Counted from the first letter of the stretch, positions 9,231-17,490 are shown. The stretch: 64,000 bases of DNA from DASWHR01 sp036398095 (GCA_036398095.1 DASWHR010000033.1:39986-103985), one strand, 5' to 3'. Notes: a model not told the origin generated them from the letters alone. A program made the numbers and translations.

Positions 9231-9362
9231 ATGCGCAGACTCGCCCGGTCCACCCGTCCCATGATCGGCCCCATGATTCGCCGGCTGCTTCCGGCCCTTG
9301 CTCTCATCGCCGCCGCGCTGTTGGCAACGCGCGGGGCCGGCAACACCCAGTGGCCCTACTGA
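9231..9362 (+). CDS. Small exported-peptide gene, 43 residues
   Basis: ATG at 9231 is preceded by GGGGGA. The product starts with an Arg-rich segment (MRRLARSTRP), has a hydrophobic core (RLLPALALIAAALLA) and ends in GNTQWPY before a TGA. That is the layout of a secreted pro-peptide: positively charged N-region, membrane-crossing core, short aromatic tail. It diverges from an XRE-TPR receptor, the usual neighbour of signalling peptides in RRNPP systems. It could instead be a random hydrophobic reading frame; the ribosome site, own promoter and neighbour argue against that. Confidence 0.5.
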   Translation: MRRLARSTRPMIGPMIRRLLPALALIAAALLATRGAGNTQWPY

Positions 9363-9381
9363 TCCGTTTGCGGCGCGATCA

Positions 9382-10755
9382 CTAGACCGCCAGGTCGCGG
9401 AGCGTGCCGCCGCGAAGGCGCAGGGCGACGGCCGCGATCAGCAGCGGCGCGGCAGCGGCACCCAGCGTGATTCGTATGCCGGCGTGCGTCGCGGCAATTC
9501 CTCCGAGCAGCGACCCGACCGGGTACAGCCCCGCCCACGCCATCATGTACAAGCTCATCACGCGACCGCGCTTGTTGGGAGGGATGGCAACCTGCAGCGT
9601 GGTGTTGGTGGTGGACACCGTCGAGGTGTAGCCCCAGCCGATGGCGATCAGCGCCAGCGACGAGATCGCGACGTTCGTCGACACCGCCAAACAGACGGTC
9701 GCGGCGCCCAGAAGACCCACGCCCGCGACGACCGAGCGCCACACACCGACGCGGCGCACGATCCGCCCGGTTAGCAGCGCGCCCGCAACGGCGCCCGCCG
9801 AGAACGCGGCGAACAGGCCGCCGTAGCCGGTCGCGCCCAGCCCGAGCACGTTCTTCGCGATCACCGGCAGCAGCGCCAGCACGGGCGCAGCGAACAGGCT
9901 GAGCACCGAAACCAGAATGATGACCGACTTGATCACCGGGTAATCGCGCATCGCTCGAAATCCGCCGAACAGCGCGCGCGCCCCGCGCGACGCCGGCGGC
10001 GCGTGGCGAATCGGGCGGATCATCATCAGCGCGGCAATCACGAACAGGAACGAGGCGGCATTCGCGGCGAACGCCCACCCGGCGCCGACGGTCGCCAGCA
10101 TGAAGCCGCCCAGGATCGGGCCGATCACTCGCGCGGCCGAAAACTGCGCCGTGTTCAGCGCGACTGCATCGAGCAGTGCGGATTGCGGAACCAGATCGGC
10201 GATGATCGCCTGGAAGGCGGGCGCGTTGAACGCCAGCGCGAAGCCACCGACGGCGAGGATCGGAAGCAGAGTGGCCACGCTCGCCTGCCCGCTGAAGGTG
10301 ATCGCGGCAAGCGCGGCGGCGACGGCCATCATCGCGGCTTGCGTCCACAGCAGGATTCGACGGCGCTCGAATCGATCGGCGGCGAGTCCCCCGACCAGAC
10401 CCAGCAGCATCATCGGAAAGAACTGCGTGAAGGTGACCATCGACACCCAGAACGGCGAGTCGGTGATCTCCAACACGAGCCAGGCGAGCGCCACGTTCTG
10501 CAGCCAGGTGCCGGCGTTGGACGCGAACGCGCCGCTCCAGAACAGCGCGAAGTCTCGATGACGCAGCGGGGTCAGCGGACCGCGGCGGAAGGCGCGCGGG
10601 ACGGCGGGATGCGGGCCGGTTTCGACGGCGGCGGCCGGAGCGGGTGCGGGGGCAGAGGGAATCGGGTCGGGCTCGAGAACGACGCCCTGATCGACATCGG
10701 GGCCGACGTCGATCACCGGAGCGGTCGTCCGGTCGTCGTGTGGCGCCGACTCCAC
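9382..10755 (-). CDS. MFS transporter (drug/metabolite exporter)
   Basis: 457 residues. After a cytoplasmic Pro/Ala-rich N-terminal tail of about 50 residues come twelve hydrophobic segments. The first is in FALFWSGAFASNAGTWLQNV, and the inter-helix A-motif is LVGGLAADRFERRRIL, typical of the enterobactin-exporter/MFS_3 group. I chose the GTG at 10755; GGAGGG lies about 13 bases upstream, which is long, so the exact start is uncertain. It is divergent from a marR gene with two inverted repeats between them, so it is likely the regulated target. Substrate unknown. Confidence 0.88.
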   Translation of the reverse strand: MESAPHDDRTTAPVIDVGPDVDQGVVLEPDPIPSAPAPAPAAAVETGPHPAVPRAFRRGPLTPLRHRDFALFWSGAFASNAGTWLQNVALAWLVLEITDSPFWVSMVTFTQFFPMMLLGLVGGLAADRFERRRILLWTQAAMMAVAAALAAITFSGQASVATLLPILAVGGFALAFNAPAFQAIIADLVPQSALLDAVALNTAQFSAARVIGPILGGFMLATVGAGWAFAANAASFLFVIAALMMIRPIRHAPPASRGARALFGGFRAMRDYPVIKSVIILVSVLSLFAAPVLALLPVIAKNVLGLGATGYGGLFAAFSAGAVAGALLTGRIVRRVGVWRSVVAGVGLLGAATVCLAVSTNVAISSLALIAIGWGYTSTVSTTNTTLQVAIPPNKRGRVMSLYMMAWAGLYPVGSLLGGIAATHAGIRITLGAAAAPLLIAAVALRLRGGTLRDLAV

Positions 10756-10779
10756 TGCGGGGCTCGTCCCTCCTCGATT

Positions 10780-10794
10780 GTTTCCGTTGGAAAC
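10780..10794. promoter_or_regulatory. Inverted-repeat operator (GTTTCC-N3-GGAAAC) between MFS and marR
   Basis: A perfect 6-bp palindrome with a 3-bp centre, 25 bp upstream of the MFS start. Size and position fit a MarR dimer site repressing the exporter. Binding is inferred. Confidence 0.5.
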
Positions 10795-10804
10795 CGTACC
10801 ATTG

Positions 10805-10830
10805 ACAACGCCGGGCCTCAACCGCGTTGT
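10805..10830. promoter_or_regulatory. Second inverted repeat (ACAACGC-N12-GCGTTGT) upstream of marR
   Basis: A perfect 7-bp inverted repeat with a 12-bp spacer, 26 bp upstream of the marR start. It differs in sequence from the nearby GTTTCC palindrome, so it may be a second operator type, or a hairpin in the marR leader. Confidence 0.4.
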
Positions 10831-10855
10831 TCCCGGCAAGTGGAGAGGAATTCGG

Positions 10856-11362
10856 GTGGCGCAATCGGACGTGTTGCTGGAAGAGCTCACGCTGCTGTCG
10901 CGCGACTTTTTTCGCCTGATCGCCGATTGCTTGACCCAGCACGCGGATCTCGCCGAGATCTCCCCGACCCAGTTCCGCGCGCTGGCGTTCCTGGTGCAGC
11001 GCGGGCCCCACAACGCCAGCGACCTGGCCGAGACGCTCGCCGTCGGGCGCCCGGCGGCGACGAAGCTGGTGGACCGGCTCGTGCGCAGCGGCATGATCCG
11101 GCGGGAACCGCATCCGACCGACCGGCGCCAAGTCATCCTGGAGGCGACCGGAGAAGGCTTCGAGGTGGTGCAGGCCGTCCAGCGGTGCCGGACCCGGCGG
11201 CTGGCCGCCGTGCTCGGCGCGCTCGAGCCTGCGTCTCGCAAGGCTTTGGCGAAGGCGCTCCCCGCGCTCACCGACGCGCTGGCGGCGGCGGCCGAGGATG
11301 CAGCACCCGCTCTGGTTTCGCCGGCAAAGCCCCCCGTCAAGGCAAGCAAGCGGCGGGGCTGA
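10856..11362 (+). CDS. MarR-family transcriptional regulator
   Basis: 168 residues, winged helix. The start is GTG 10856 with GAGAGG six bases upstream. The HTH segment reads LVQRGPHNASDLAETL then RPAATKLVDRLVRSG, and the wing is GMIRREPHPTDRRQVIL, with the DRR motif characteristic of MarR beta-hairpins. The C-terminus is a Lys/Ala-rich tail. It probably represses itself and the divergent exporter, with derepression by a small ligand. No cysteine is present, so thiol-redox sensing is unlikely. Confidence 0.92.
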   Translation: MAQSDVLLEELTLLSRDFFRLIADCLTQHADLAEISPTQFRALAFLVQRGPHNASDLAETLAVGRPAATKLVDRLVRSGMIRREPHPTDRRQVILEATGEGFEVVQAVQRCRTRRLAAVLGALEPASRKALAKALPALTDALAAAAEDAAPALVSPAKPPVKASKRRG

Positions 11363-11441
11363 AGGAAAGCTTTAGGAATTGCGCCGGGGAATTGTCGGAT
11401 TTGCCCGCCGAGCAAGCCTTTTCCCGATCCCTGGACGGTAC

Positions 11442-11548
11442 TAGAATCCGAGCGTCGCTCCGGATCCGCTCCGGAGGATGAGTCGCGCCGGTGCTGGTTC
11501 GTCTGACTGACGGGGGTTAGACAGCCAAGCCGGCGCGATTCTTCTTTT
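11442..11548 (+). ncRNA. Candidate small RNA with two hairpins and intrinsic terminator
   Basis: A -10-like TAGAAT (11442-11447) precedes a perfect 7-bp hairpin (CTCCGGA 11458-11464 with TCCGGAG 11470-11476) and then a long hairpin: TCGCGCCGG (11483-11491) with CCGGCGCGA (11530-11538), inner helices CTGG/CCAaG and GTCTGA/TTAGAC, and a 10-base loop ctgacggggg. The T-rich tract TTCTTCTTTT (11539-11548) follows directly. It is about 95 nt from the predicted start and has no coding potential. It lies between marR and a convergent gene, so at minimum it is the marR terminator; the separate -10 and first hairpin argue for an independent RNA. I do not recognise a known family. Confidence 0.45.
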
Positions 11549-11581
11549 CCGCCGGGTCGGCGCCGGGTCGGGCGGGTCGCG

Positions 11582-12379
11582 TCAGCGGCCGGCGGCGCTT
11601 TCGAGCAGCTCGCGGTTGACGCGGCCGGCGAGTTCGGCGAACGGCCGGAACGTGAGCCCGACGACTGATGCGCTGCCGAGCGCCGCCTGCGAGAGCGCGA
11701 AGTCGGCGGCCTGGACCGAACTCGACGCGGGCTCCTGTCCACCGAGCAGCGATTCGATCATGTGCCGGGTCAGCTCGGCGAACGGGGCGGCCGGAGCCGC
11801 TTTCGGTGCGGGCGGCGCGGGGGCCGGCGCGGGCTTGGGTGCCGCCTTCGGCTTCGACACCTTCGGCTTCGCCGCCTTCTTGAGTGACGCTCCGGACCCG
11901 GACGAGCCCGACCCGGAGTTCGAACCCGAATTCGATGCCGACATCGGCTTGCGGAAAACTTGGGTCACCCACAGCGTCCCGTCGCGCCAGACGGTGCCGA
12001 CACCGACCTGTGTGTAGACCGGGTCGAGGATGTTGGCGCGGTGGCTGCTGGAGTTCATGAACGCTTGGTGGAGGTCGTCCACGCCGGGACCGTAGCCGAC
12101 GTTTTCGCCCAGCACCTCCCAGTTGTCCACCTCGTCGCGCAGGTTCGGATTGTGATACAGGTGATCTTCGTTCGCCATCCGCTGCGCGTGGCGACGCGCG
12201 ACGCCCGCAAGCTCCTCGCTCCACGACAGGCTGCGAAGGCCGCGCTGCGAACGCTCCGCGTTGATGCGACTCGTGAATCCGTTCTCCTCGCCGGAAGCGG
12301 CCTGGACGGCCTGAATTCCGGCGATGGAAACGGCGGTCGCGAGAATCAAGGCAATGCTGTAGCGAAGCAGACGTCGCAT
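11582..12379 (-). CDS. Secreted CAP/SCP-domain protein
   Basis: 265 residues. A signal peptide (about 1-28, RRLLRYSIALILATAVSIAG) is followed by a CAP domain (about 35-145) with FTSRINAERSQRGLRSLSW, ARRHAQRMANEDHLYHN, the ENVGYGPG segment, FMNSSSHRANILDP and VGVGTVWRDGTLWVTQVF. His and Glu positions of the CAP cavity are present. The C-terminal 110 residues are low-complexity Ser/Gly, then Lys/Pro/Ala, then a short Ala-rich end. GAGGA lies eight bases before the ATG. CAP proteins are extracellular lipid- or peptide-binding modules; the role here is unknown. Confidence 0.92.
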   Translation of the reverse strand: MRRLLRYSIALILATAVSIAGIQAVQAASGEENGFTSRINAERSQRGLRSLSWSEELAGVARRHAQRMANEDHLYHNPNLRDEVDNWEVLGENVGYGPGVDDLHQAFMNSSSHRANILDPVYTQVGVGTVWRDGTLWVTQVFRKPMSASNSGSNSGSGSSGSGASLKKAAKPKVSKPKAAPKPAPAPAPPAPKAAPAAPFAELTRHMIESLLGGQEPASSSVQAADFALSQAALGSASVVGLTFRPFAELAGRVNRELLESAAGR

Positions 12380-12661
12380 GGTGGGAGTCCTCGGGGTCGG
12401 GAGAGGGATCTTCGGTTGGGGTCCGGTGGTGCGAGCCGTGGTGCGAGCCGCGTTCGTGGTGCGCTTTCGGGCAGGTAAACGCGCCGATCCCCCGCCCGTT
12501 CGAGCGGTTGCCGGAAGCAGGTGATCACCCGGCTATGCCCGGTTCATGCCGCCTGTCGCGTTGCGCGCCGGATGCCGCCCGGATGCGTCCCCCGGCGTCC
12601 CTTTTGAGCGCGGCCGTGCGTCCGGCGCGACGCATCAAGGCCCTGGAGTACCATCGCCGGC

Positions 12662-12811
12662 ATGGGCGTCGGCATGGGGAGTGTTCGGACCGCTTTTCGC
12701 CGCTTCGAGCGAGCGATCCTTCGCCTGCTGATGCGAGCCGGCGCGAAGATCGCCGATCGCCGAGTCGCCAAAGAAGTCGCGCAGCGGCGCGACAAGAGCG
12801 GCGAGGGGTAG
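12662..12811 (+). CDS. Possible small basic protein, 49 residues
   Basis: Open frame from ATG 12662 (or ATG 12674) to TAG 12809-12811, one base before the convergent UbiB-like stop. The product is Arg/Lys-rich and amphipathic (RTAFRRFERAILRLLMRAG, then KIADRRVAKEVAQRRDKSG). There is no good ribosome site (GGAG 15 bases upstream). I do not recognise a family. It may be real because it fills the gap precisely without overlap, but coding potential is weak evidence in DNA of this composition. Confidence 0.3.
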   Translation: MGVGMGSVRTAFRRFERAILRLLMRAGAKIADRRVAKEVAQRRDKSGEG

Positions 12812-14518
12812 CTATTTGCGGCGGAGCAGGTCCGCCAGCAGCATTCCCAGCAGCATCGCACCGGTCGATACGCCGGTGATGCCGAGCCAGCTCGGAATCC
12901 GCTCGCTGGTGCCGGCGATCGCCGCCGCGGTGATCGTGGCGGTCGCTCCCAGCGACAACGCCAGGCGGCGCCCCGCGCGGCGGATGGTTTCCTCGAAGCC
13001 TTCCGTGCCGCGAAACTGGACTTGGAGCCGCCCGCCCTTCGCGCTCGACGCGAGCGATTCGATCGAGCGCAGGATTCGCCCGGCGCGGGCACCGACTTTC
13101 GAGGCTTCGTAGAGCATCTTTCCCGGCGCGAGCGTCGCGCCGACGCGGCCGGCGATGTGGCGCATCATGTAGCGGCCGGCGACCGAGAACGGATCCAAAT
13201 CTGGCGTGAGTTCGGCGGTCGCGAGCTGCATCTGGGCGAGTGCCTTGGCCGTGAGCGCAAGCGATGCGGGAAGCCGGACGCCGTGCTGCATCGAGATGGC
13301 CGTCATCTCTTGCAGGAGCGGTCCGAGCTGGATGTCCCGCAACGACTTGCCGCTGAACGAGCGCATGACGCGGTCCACATCGGCCGTGAAGGCGTCCACG
13401 TCCACGTCGTCGTGCTCGGCGAGCGACAGGACCGAATCGGCCAGGAAGCGTGCGTCTTCCTGCCACAGCGACAGCACGACGAGCATCATGGCGTCACGGA
13501 CGGGCGGGTCCAGCTCGCCGACCATGCCGAGGTCGAACAGGTAGATCTTGTTGTCGTTGCCCCAGCGCATGTTGCCGGGATGCGGGTCGGCGTGGAAGAA
13601 GCCTTCCGACAGAACCTGGTGATAGTAGGACTCGAGCAGTTGTTTGGCGGCCTCGGCGCGCTCGGGAACCTCGGGCGCGTTCCGGAGCGGCACACCGTCG
13701 ACGAAGCGCAGCACGAGCAGCGTCCGGGACGTGAACAGATCGTAGACCTCGGGGACTCCCAAGCGATCGAAGCCGGCGAGCACCTCGCGCATGCGCTCGA
13801 TGTTGGCGGCTTCGCGAGTGAAGTCGAGTTCGCGCTCGAGCGAAGTCGCGAGGTGATCGACGATCGCGGGAACATCCACGATGCGCCGGATCGACGCGAG
13901 ATCGGCGGTCTGTTCGGCGAATAATCTCAGCAATTCCAGGTCCTGCATGATCTCGCGTTCCGCGTTGGGGCGCTGAACTTTGACGACGACCTTCTCGCCG
14001 TCCTCGAGCACGGCGCGATGCACTTGCGCGATCGTGCCGGCGGCGAGCGGAGTGGGATCGATCGATTCGAAGGCGTCCTCCCACGGCACACCCAGCGACG
14101 TTTCGATCGCGCCGACCACCTGCTCTTCGGTGAGCGGCGTGACTTTTTCTTGCAGCGATTCCAGTTCGGCGATGAACTCCGCCGGCAGCAGATCGGGCCG
14201 CGTGGACAGAATCTGGCCGAGCTTGGAGAACGTCGGCCCGAGTTCTTGCAACGCATCGCGGAACGCGACCGCGCTCGCACGGAGCTTGTCGTGATCGTGG
14301 GTGGCCAGCCCGCCGGTGAAGACGTCGCGGACGCCGTGCCGCGCGAGGACGGCGCCGATGCGAGCGACGCGGCGCGTCAGCGACCCGCGATCCGGTTCGG
14401 TGGCGCGCGCCGGCGCCTTTCTGGGCTTGCGCGGCTTCGGGGCCTTCGGCGTCTTGCGCGCCTTCGGAGTCTTGGGTGCCTTCGGAGTCTTGGCGGGGGC
14501 TTCGTCGAAGTCGTTCAT
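12812..14518 (-). CDS. ABC1/UbiB-family atypical kinase
   Basis: 568 residues. The N-terminus (1-40) is a Lys/Pro/Ala-rich repeat tail (KTPKAPK units). The kinase-like core has the family KxGQ motif in FSKLGQILSTRPDLLP (about 98-113), the Ala-rich loop PLAAGTIAQVHRA, the VAIK-type lysine in VVVKVQRPN, ELDFTREAANIERM, catalytic GFFHADPHPGNMRW and metal-binding YLFDLGMVGEL. Two membrane helices end the protein (TATITAAAIAGT and GVSTGAMLLGMLLADLL). UbiB/COQ8 relatives are ATPases supporting quinone or lipid biology; actinobacterial members are uncharacterised. Confidence 0.93.
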   Translation of the reverse strand: MNDFDEAPAKTPKAPKTPKARKTPKAPKPRKPRKAPARATEPDRGSLTRRVARIGAVLARHGVRDVFTGGLATHDHDKLRASAVAFRDALQELGPTFSKLGQILSTRPDLLPAEFIAELESLQEKVTPLTEEQVVGAIETSLGVPWEDAFESIDPTPLAAGTIAQVHRAVLEDGEKVVVKVQRPNAEREIMQDLELLRLFAEQTADLASIRRIVDVPAIVDHLATSLERELDFTREAANIERMREVLAGFDRLGVPEVYDLFTSRTLLVLRFVDGVPLRNAPEVPERAEAAKQLLESYYHQVLSEGFFHADPHPGNMRWGNDNKIYLFDLGMVGELDPPVRDAMMLVVLSLWQEDARFLADSVLSLAEHDDVDVDAFTADVDRVMRSFSGKSLRDIQLGPLLQEMTAISMQHGVRLPASLALTAKALAQMQLATAELTPDLDPFSVAGRYMMRHIAGRVGATLAPGKMLYEASKVGARAGRILRSIESLASSAKGGRLQVQFRGTEGFEETIRRAGRRLALSLGATATITAAAIAGTSERIPSWLGITGVSTGAMLLGMLLADLLRRK

Positions 14519-14527
14519 CGGTCGCGC

Positions 14528-14926
14528 CTACCGGTTGCGGTGGCGCTTGCGCTCCTTCTGGTCGCGCGTGTCCACGATGATGACGGTGCATTGCGCTTGG
14601 TGCGACACACGGTTCGGGACGTTGCCGAGCAGAAATTGCTTGCGGTCGCTCATCCCGTAGTTGCCGAGGATGATCGCGTCGCATCCGGCCTCGTCGGCAT
14701 AGCGGCAGATCGCCTCGGCCGGAGCGGCGTCCTCGACGACGGCGACCGTGGCGTTGACGGATCCGGCTTGCTTGTCGAGGTCGGTTCGGGGCACGGGGGT
14801 ATCGCCGACGCGGATGTGGAGCACGGTGATCTCGGCGCCGTAGCGGCCGGCGAGATCCCCGGCGAAGGCCACAGCGCGGCCGGCTCGCTCGCTGCCGTCG
14901 CTGGTCACTACGATTCGCCGAAGCAT
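14528..14926 (-). CDS. Universal stress protein, UspA family
   Basis: 132 residues, a single Usp domain. The N-terminal strand and nucleotide-loop are RRIVVTSDGSERAGRAV; the C-terminal ATP-binding signature appears as GNYGMSDRKQFLLGNVPN (G-2X-G-9X-G-S/N pattern), followed by CTVIIVD. A Lys/Arg-rich tail ends it. ATP-binding Usp proteins modulate stress survival. It lies 9 bases upstream of the UbiB-like gene on the same strand, so they are probably co-transcribed. Confidence 0.9.
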   Translation of the reverse strand: MLRRIVVTSDGSERAGRAVAFAGDLAGRYGAEITVLHIRVGDTPVPRTDLDKQAGSVNATVAVVEDAAPAEAICRYADEAGCDAIILGNYGMSDRKQFLLGNVPNRVSHQAQCTVIIVDTRDQKERKRHRNR

Positions 14927-14983
14927 GGAGCGCCATTCAACCCGCTGCGACCGCCCGCGGCAAACCCCGCGGCGATCGAGGTC

Positions 14984-16777
14984 CTATGCGAGCACGTCGG
15001 CGAGTCGCGGGCCGGTCGCGAACTGCTCGCGATACAGGCGCGCGTAGAGACCACCGCGAGCGAGCAGCTCGTCGTGGGTGCCCTGCTCGGCGAGGCGCCC
15101 CGCGTCGAGGACCAGGATCTGGTCGGCGGCCATCACCGTCGCCGGCCGGCGTGCCACGATGAGGGCGGTGCGTCCCCGCAGCAGCGTCGCCATCGCGCGC
15201 TGCACGAACCGTTCGTCGCTCGCGTCGAAGACGCCGGCAGGCTCGTCCACCAGCAGGATGGCCGGATTCTTCAGCAGCGTCCGCGCGACGGCGATCAGAT
15301 GCGTTTCGGCCGCGGGCACAGCGGCGCCGCCGTCTCCGACGACGGTTTCGTACCCCTGGGGCAGAGTCAGGATGAAGTCGTGCACGCGAGCCGCCTTCGC
15401 GGCTTCGGCGACGTGCGCTTCCGGCGCCGCCGGCCGGCCGTAGAGGATGTTGTCGCGAACGGTGGCACGAAACAGGAACGGATCGCGCGCGACGACGCCG
15501 ACCGCGTCCGCGACGGTCGCGAACGTCAAGTCCCGAAGGTCGTGGCCGTCGAGCAGCACCGCGCCGCCGTCGGGATCGTGCAGCCGCGACACGAGCGGCG
15601 CGATCAGCGACGCGCCGGAGCCGGCGGCGCCGACGATCGCCAGCACGCGCCGCGCCGGAACCTCGAACGACACGCCGCGAAGCCCGGTTTCGCCGCTTCG
15701 CGCGGCGACGACGACGTCGTCGAAGGTTACGCGGCCGTGCACCGAGGACAATGCGACCGCGCCGGGTCGTTCCGCCACGTCGGGAACCAGGTCGAGATGT
15801 TCGAAGATGCGGTCGAAGCGGGCGAGCGTGATCGTCGCGTCGGCGCGAATTGACAGGAGCCGCTCGACTGCGGCGGGCAGCCGCGCCTGCAGCATCGTGA
15901 ACGCGACGACGGTGCCGAGCGACAGGGCACCGCCGATGATGCGTCGTCCGCCGACGAGCCAGATCGCGGCCGGCGCTGCGGTCGCGGCGGCGTGCCGTGC
16001 GACGGCCGGCCACCGGCCGGCGAGCGCGTCCGCGATGGCGGTGTCGCGGATCGCGCGGGTGCGCTCGGCGAAGCGGCGGCCTTCGTGCTCGTCGCGGCCG
16101 AACGTTTTTGCGAGCGCCGCACCCGGCGCTCCCAGCGACTCGCCGGTTAGGCTCGACAGGCCGGCGAGGCGTTCCTGCTTGCGCGCGGCCGCCTCGGCGC
16201 GAATCCGTTCGAGACGCCGGGCCGGGAGCAGCAGCAGCGGCACGATGGCGATCGCGATCAGCGTCAGCCACGCGTTGAGCATCGTCATCGCCAGCAGCGT
16301 CGCGGCGACGGTGAACGCGGATGCGGTGTGGGCCGAGGCGGTCTCGATGCCCGCGACGGCGCCGTCGACGCCGCCGGTGAGCATCGTGGACAGATCGCCG
16401 GCGCGCGTATCGGCGAAGTAGCCGACGCTTTGACGGCGAACCGATCGGTGAACGCGCGCGCGAAGCTCGGCGGCGACCCGCTGCGCGACGACCGTCGCGG
16501 CGTAGGACCGGATGACCGAGGCGAGCGCGCCGGCGGCGGCCACCGCAACCATGGCAACGGCCAGCACGGCCAGCGCCCCGTCGCGCCCGTTCGGCAGCGC
16601 ATCGTCGACGATCCGCCGGACCAGCAGGGCCGGCACGACCCCGGCCGCCGCGGCCGCCGCGGCCGCCGCGATCGCGACGACAACCGGCCGGGTGGATGGC
16701 GCGACCGCCACGAGCGCGCGATCCAGCGACGCGCCGGAGGCGGGCGCCGGCGCGGCGGGCTCTCCCGGAGGGGTCAT
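14984..16777 (-). CDS. ABC exporter-like protein with degenerate ATPase domain
   Basis: 597 residues: six membrane helices (about 30-310, type I exporter half) fused to a nucleotide-binding domain (about 340-590). Domain and spacing are clear (FDDVVVAARSGETGLRGVSF, DPDGGAVLLDGHDLRDLTF, VRDNILYGRP, LPQGYETVVGDGG, VQRAMATLLRGRTALIVARR). Every catalytic motif is altered: Walker A is GAAGSGAS (lysine to alanine), the Q-loop glutamine is arginine (VVARDPFLF), the LSGGQ signature is AAVPAAETHL, the D-loop is changed and the H-loop histidine is replaced (VARRPATV). Walker B LLVDEP remains. It is probably unable to hydrolyse ATP alone. No paired half-transporter is adjacent. Confidence 0.9.
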   Translation of the reverse strand: MTPPGEPAAPAPASGASLDRALVAVAPSTRPVVVAIAAAAAAAAAGVVPALLVRRIVDDALPNGRDGALAVLAVAMVAVAAAGALASVIRSYAATVVAQRVAAELRARVHRSVRRQSVGYFADTRAGDLSTMLTGGVDGAVAGIETASAHTASAFTVAATLLAMTMLNAWLTLIAIAIVPLLLLPARRLERIRAEAAARKQERLAGLSSLTGESLGAPGAALAKTFGRDEHEGRRFAERTRAIRDTAIADALAGRWPAVARHAAATAAPAAIWLVGGRRIIGGALSLGTVVAFTMLQARLPAAVERLLSIRADATITLARFDRIFEHLDLVPDVAERPGAVALSSVHGRVTFDDVVVAARSGETGLRGVSFEVPARRVLAIVGAAGSGASLIAPLVSRLHDPDGGAVLLDGHDLRDLTFATVADAVGVVARDPFLFRATVRDNILYGRPAAPEAHVAEAAKAARVHDFILTLPQGYETVVGDGGAAVPAAETHLIAVARTLLKNPAILLVDEPAGVFDASDERFVQRAMATLLRGRTALIVARRPATVMAADQILVLDAGRLAEQGTHDELLARGGLYARLYREQFATGPRLADVLA

Positions 16778-16839
16778 GAGCGCCAGCGTAGTCTTTGCCG
16801 CACCCGCCGGTCACACCGGCGTCGATCGCCGGCCTGGAA

Positions 16840-17490
16840 TTAGCTCTTGGGCGAAGCCGGCAGCGCGCGGCGAACGATCAAGATGCGCTGCGCGACGGTG
16901 ACGCCGCCCAGAACGACGAGCGCCGCGAGCGCCCAGACCAGCGCGCCGGGGACGACGAGTCCGATCATGAGCGCGACGTATCGCTCCAGGCGCGCGAACA
17001 ATCCCTCGCCCATCGTGACGCCCCGCAGTGCGGCTTCGGCGCGAACATGCGATACGAACAGCGACACGGCGAGAGCCCCCAAGGCGAGCGCGGCCTGGAG
17101 CGTGCGACCCTGCCAGGTGAGCGACAGAAACAGTGCACCGAGCACGGCTGCGTCCGAGGCGCGGTCGAGCAACGCGTCCATGTAGGCGCCGCGATTGCCG
17201 CTGGTGCCCCGCGCGCGGGCGACGGAGCCGTCGAAGACGTCGAGGAGTCCGGCCGGCAGCAGGAGCAGGCCCGGACCGAGCCGATGTCCTTGCGCGAGCA
17301 GCACCGCGATCCAAACGTTGAGCGCGAGCGAGGCCATCGTGAGCTGATCGGCCGTGACGCGCATCCACAACAGGAGTCGCAGCGCGCCCCGCCACGGCGC
17401 CGCCAGCAGCACGCGCAGCAGCGGCGCGATCAGCCCTTTGACTTCACGCGGCTTTTCGGGGAGCGGATCCGACGCGGGCACGTCGCGCAT
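16840..17490 (-). CDS. CDP-alcohol phosphatidyltransferase family protein
   Basis: 216 residues, about six membrane helices. The catalytic motif D-x2-DG-x2-AR-x8-G-x3-D-x3-D is intact (from DVFDGSVARARG to AYMDALLDR, about 83-109), which binds CDP-diacylglycerol and metal. The enzyme transfers a phosphatidyl group to an alcohol such as glycerol-3-phosphate or inositol phosphate; residues outside the motif do not let me choose between PgsA and phosphatidylinositol-phosphate synthase. Integral membrane. It starts at ATG 17490, divergent from the ABC transporter operon 34 bases away. Confidence 0.9.
   Translation of the reverse strand: MRDVPASDPLPEKPREVKGLIAPLLRVLLAAPWRGALRLLLWMRVTADQLTMASLALNVWIAVLLAQGHRLGPGLLLLPAGLLDVFDGSVARARGTSGNRGAYMDALLDRASDAAVLGALFLSLTWQGRTLQAALALGALAVSLFVSHVRAEAALRGVTMGEGLFARLERYVALMIGLVVPGALVWALAALVVLGGVTVAQRILIVRRALPASPKS

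Noticed and set aside
11458..11548. Known riboswitch or 6C RNA
   Set aside because: No C6 loops and no recognisable riboswitch core; kept only as an unassigned candidate RNA.
9382..11742. A 786-codon minus-strand frame extending the MFS gene upstream through marR
   Set aside because: The upstream part is antisense to the MarR gene and has Arg/Ser-rich composition; the MFS gene starts at about 10755.
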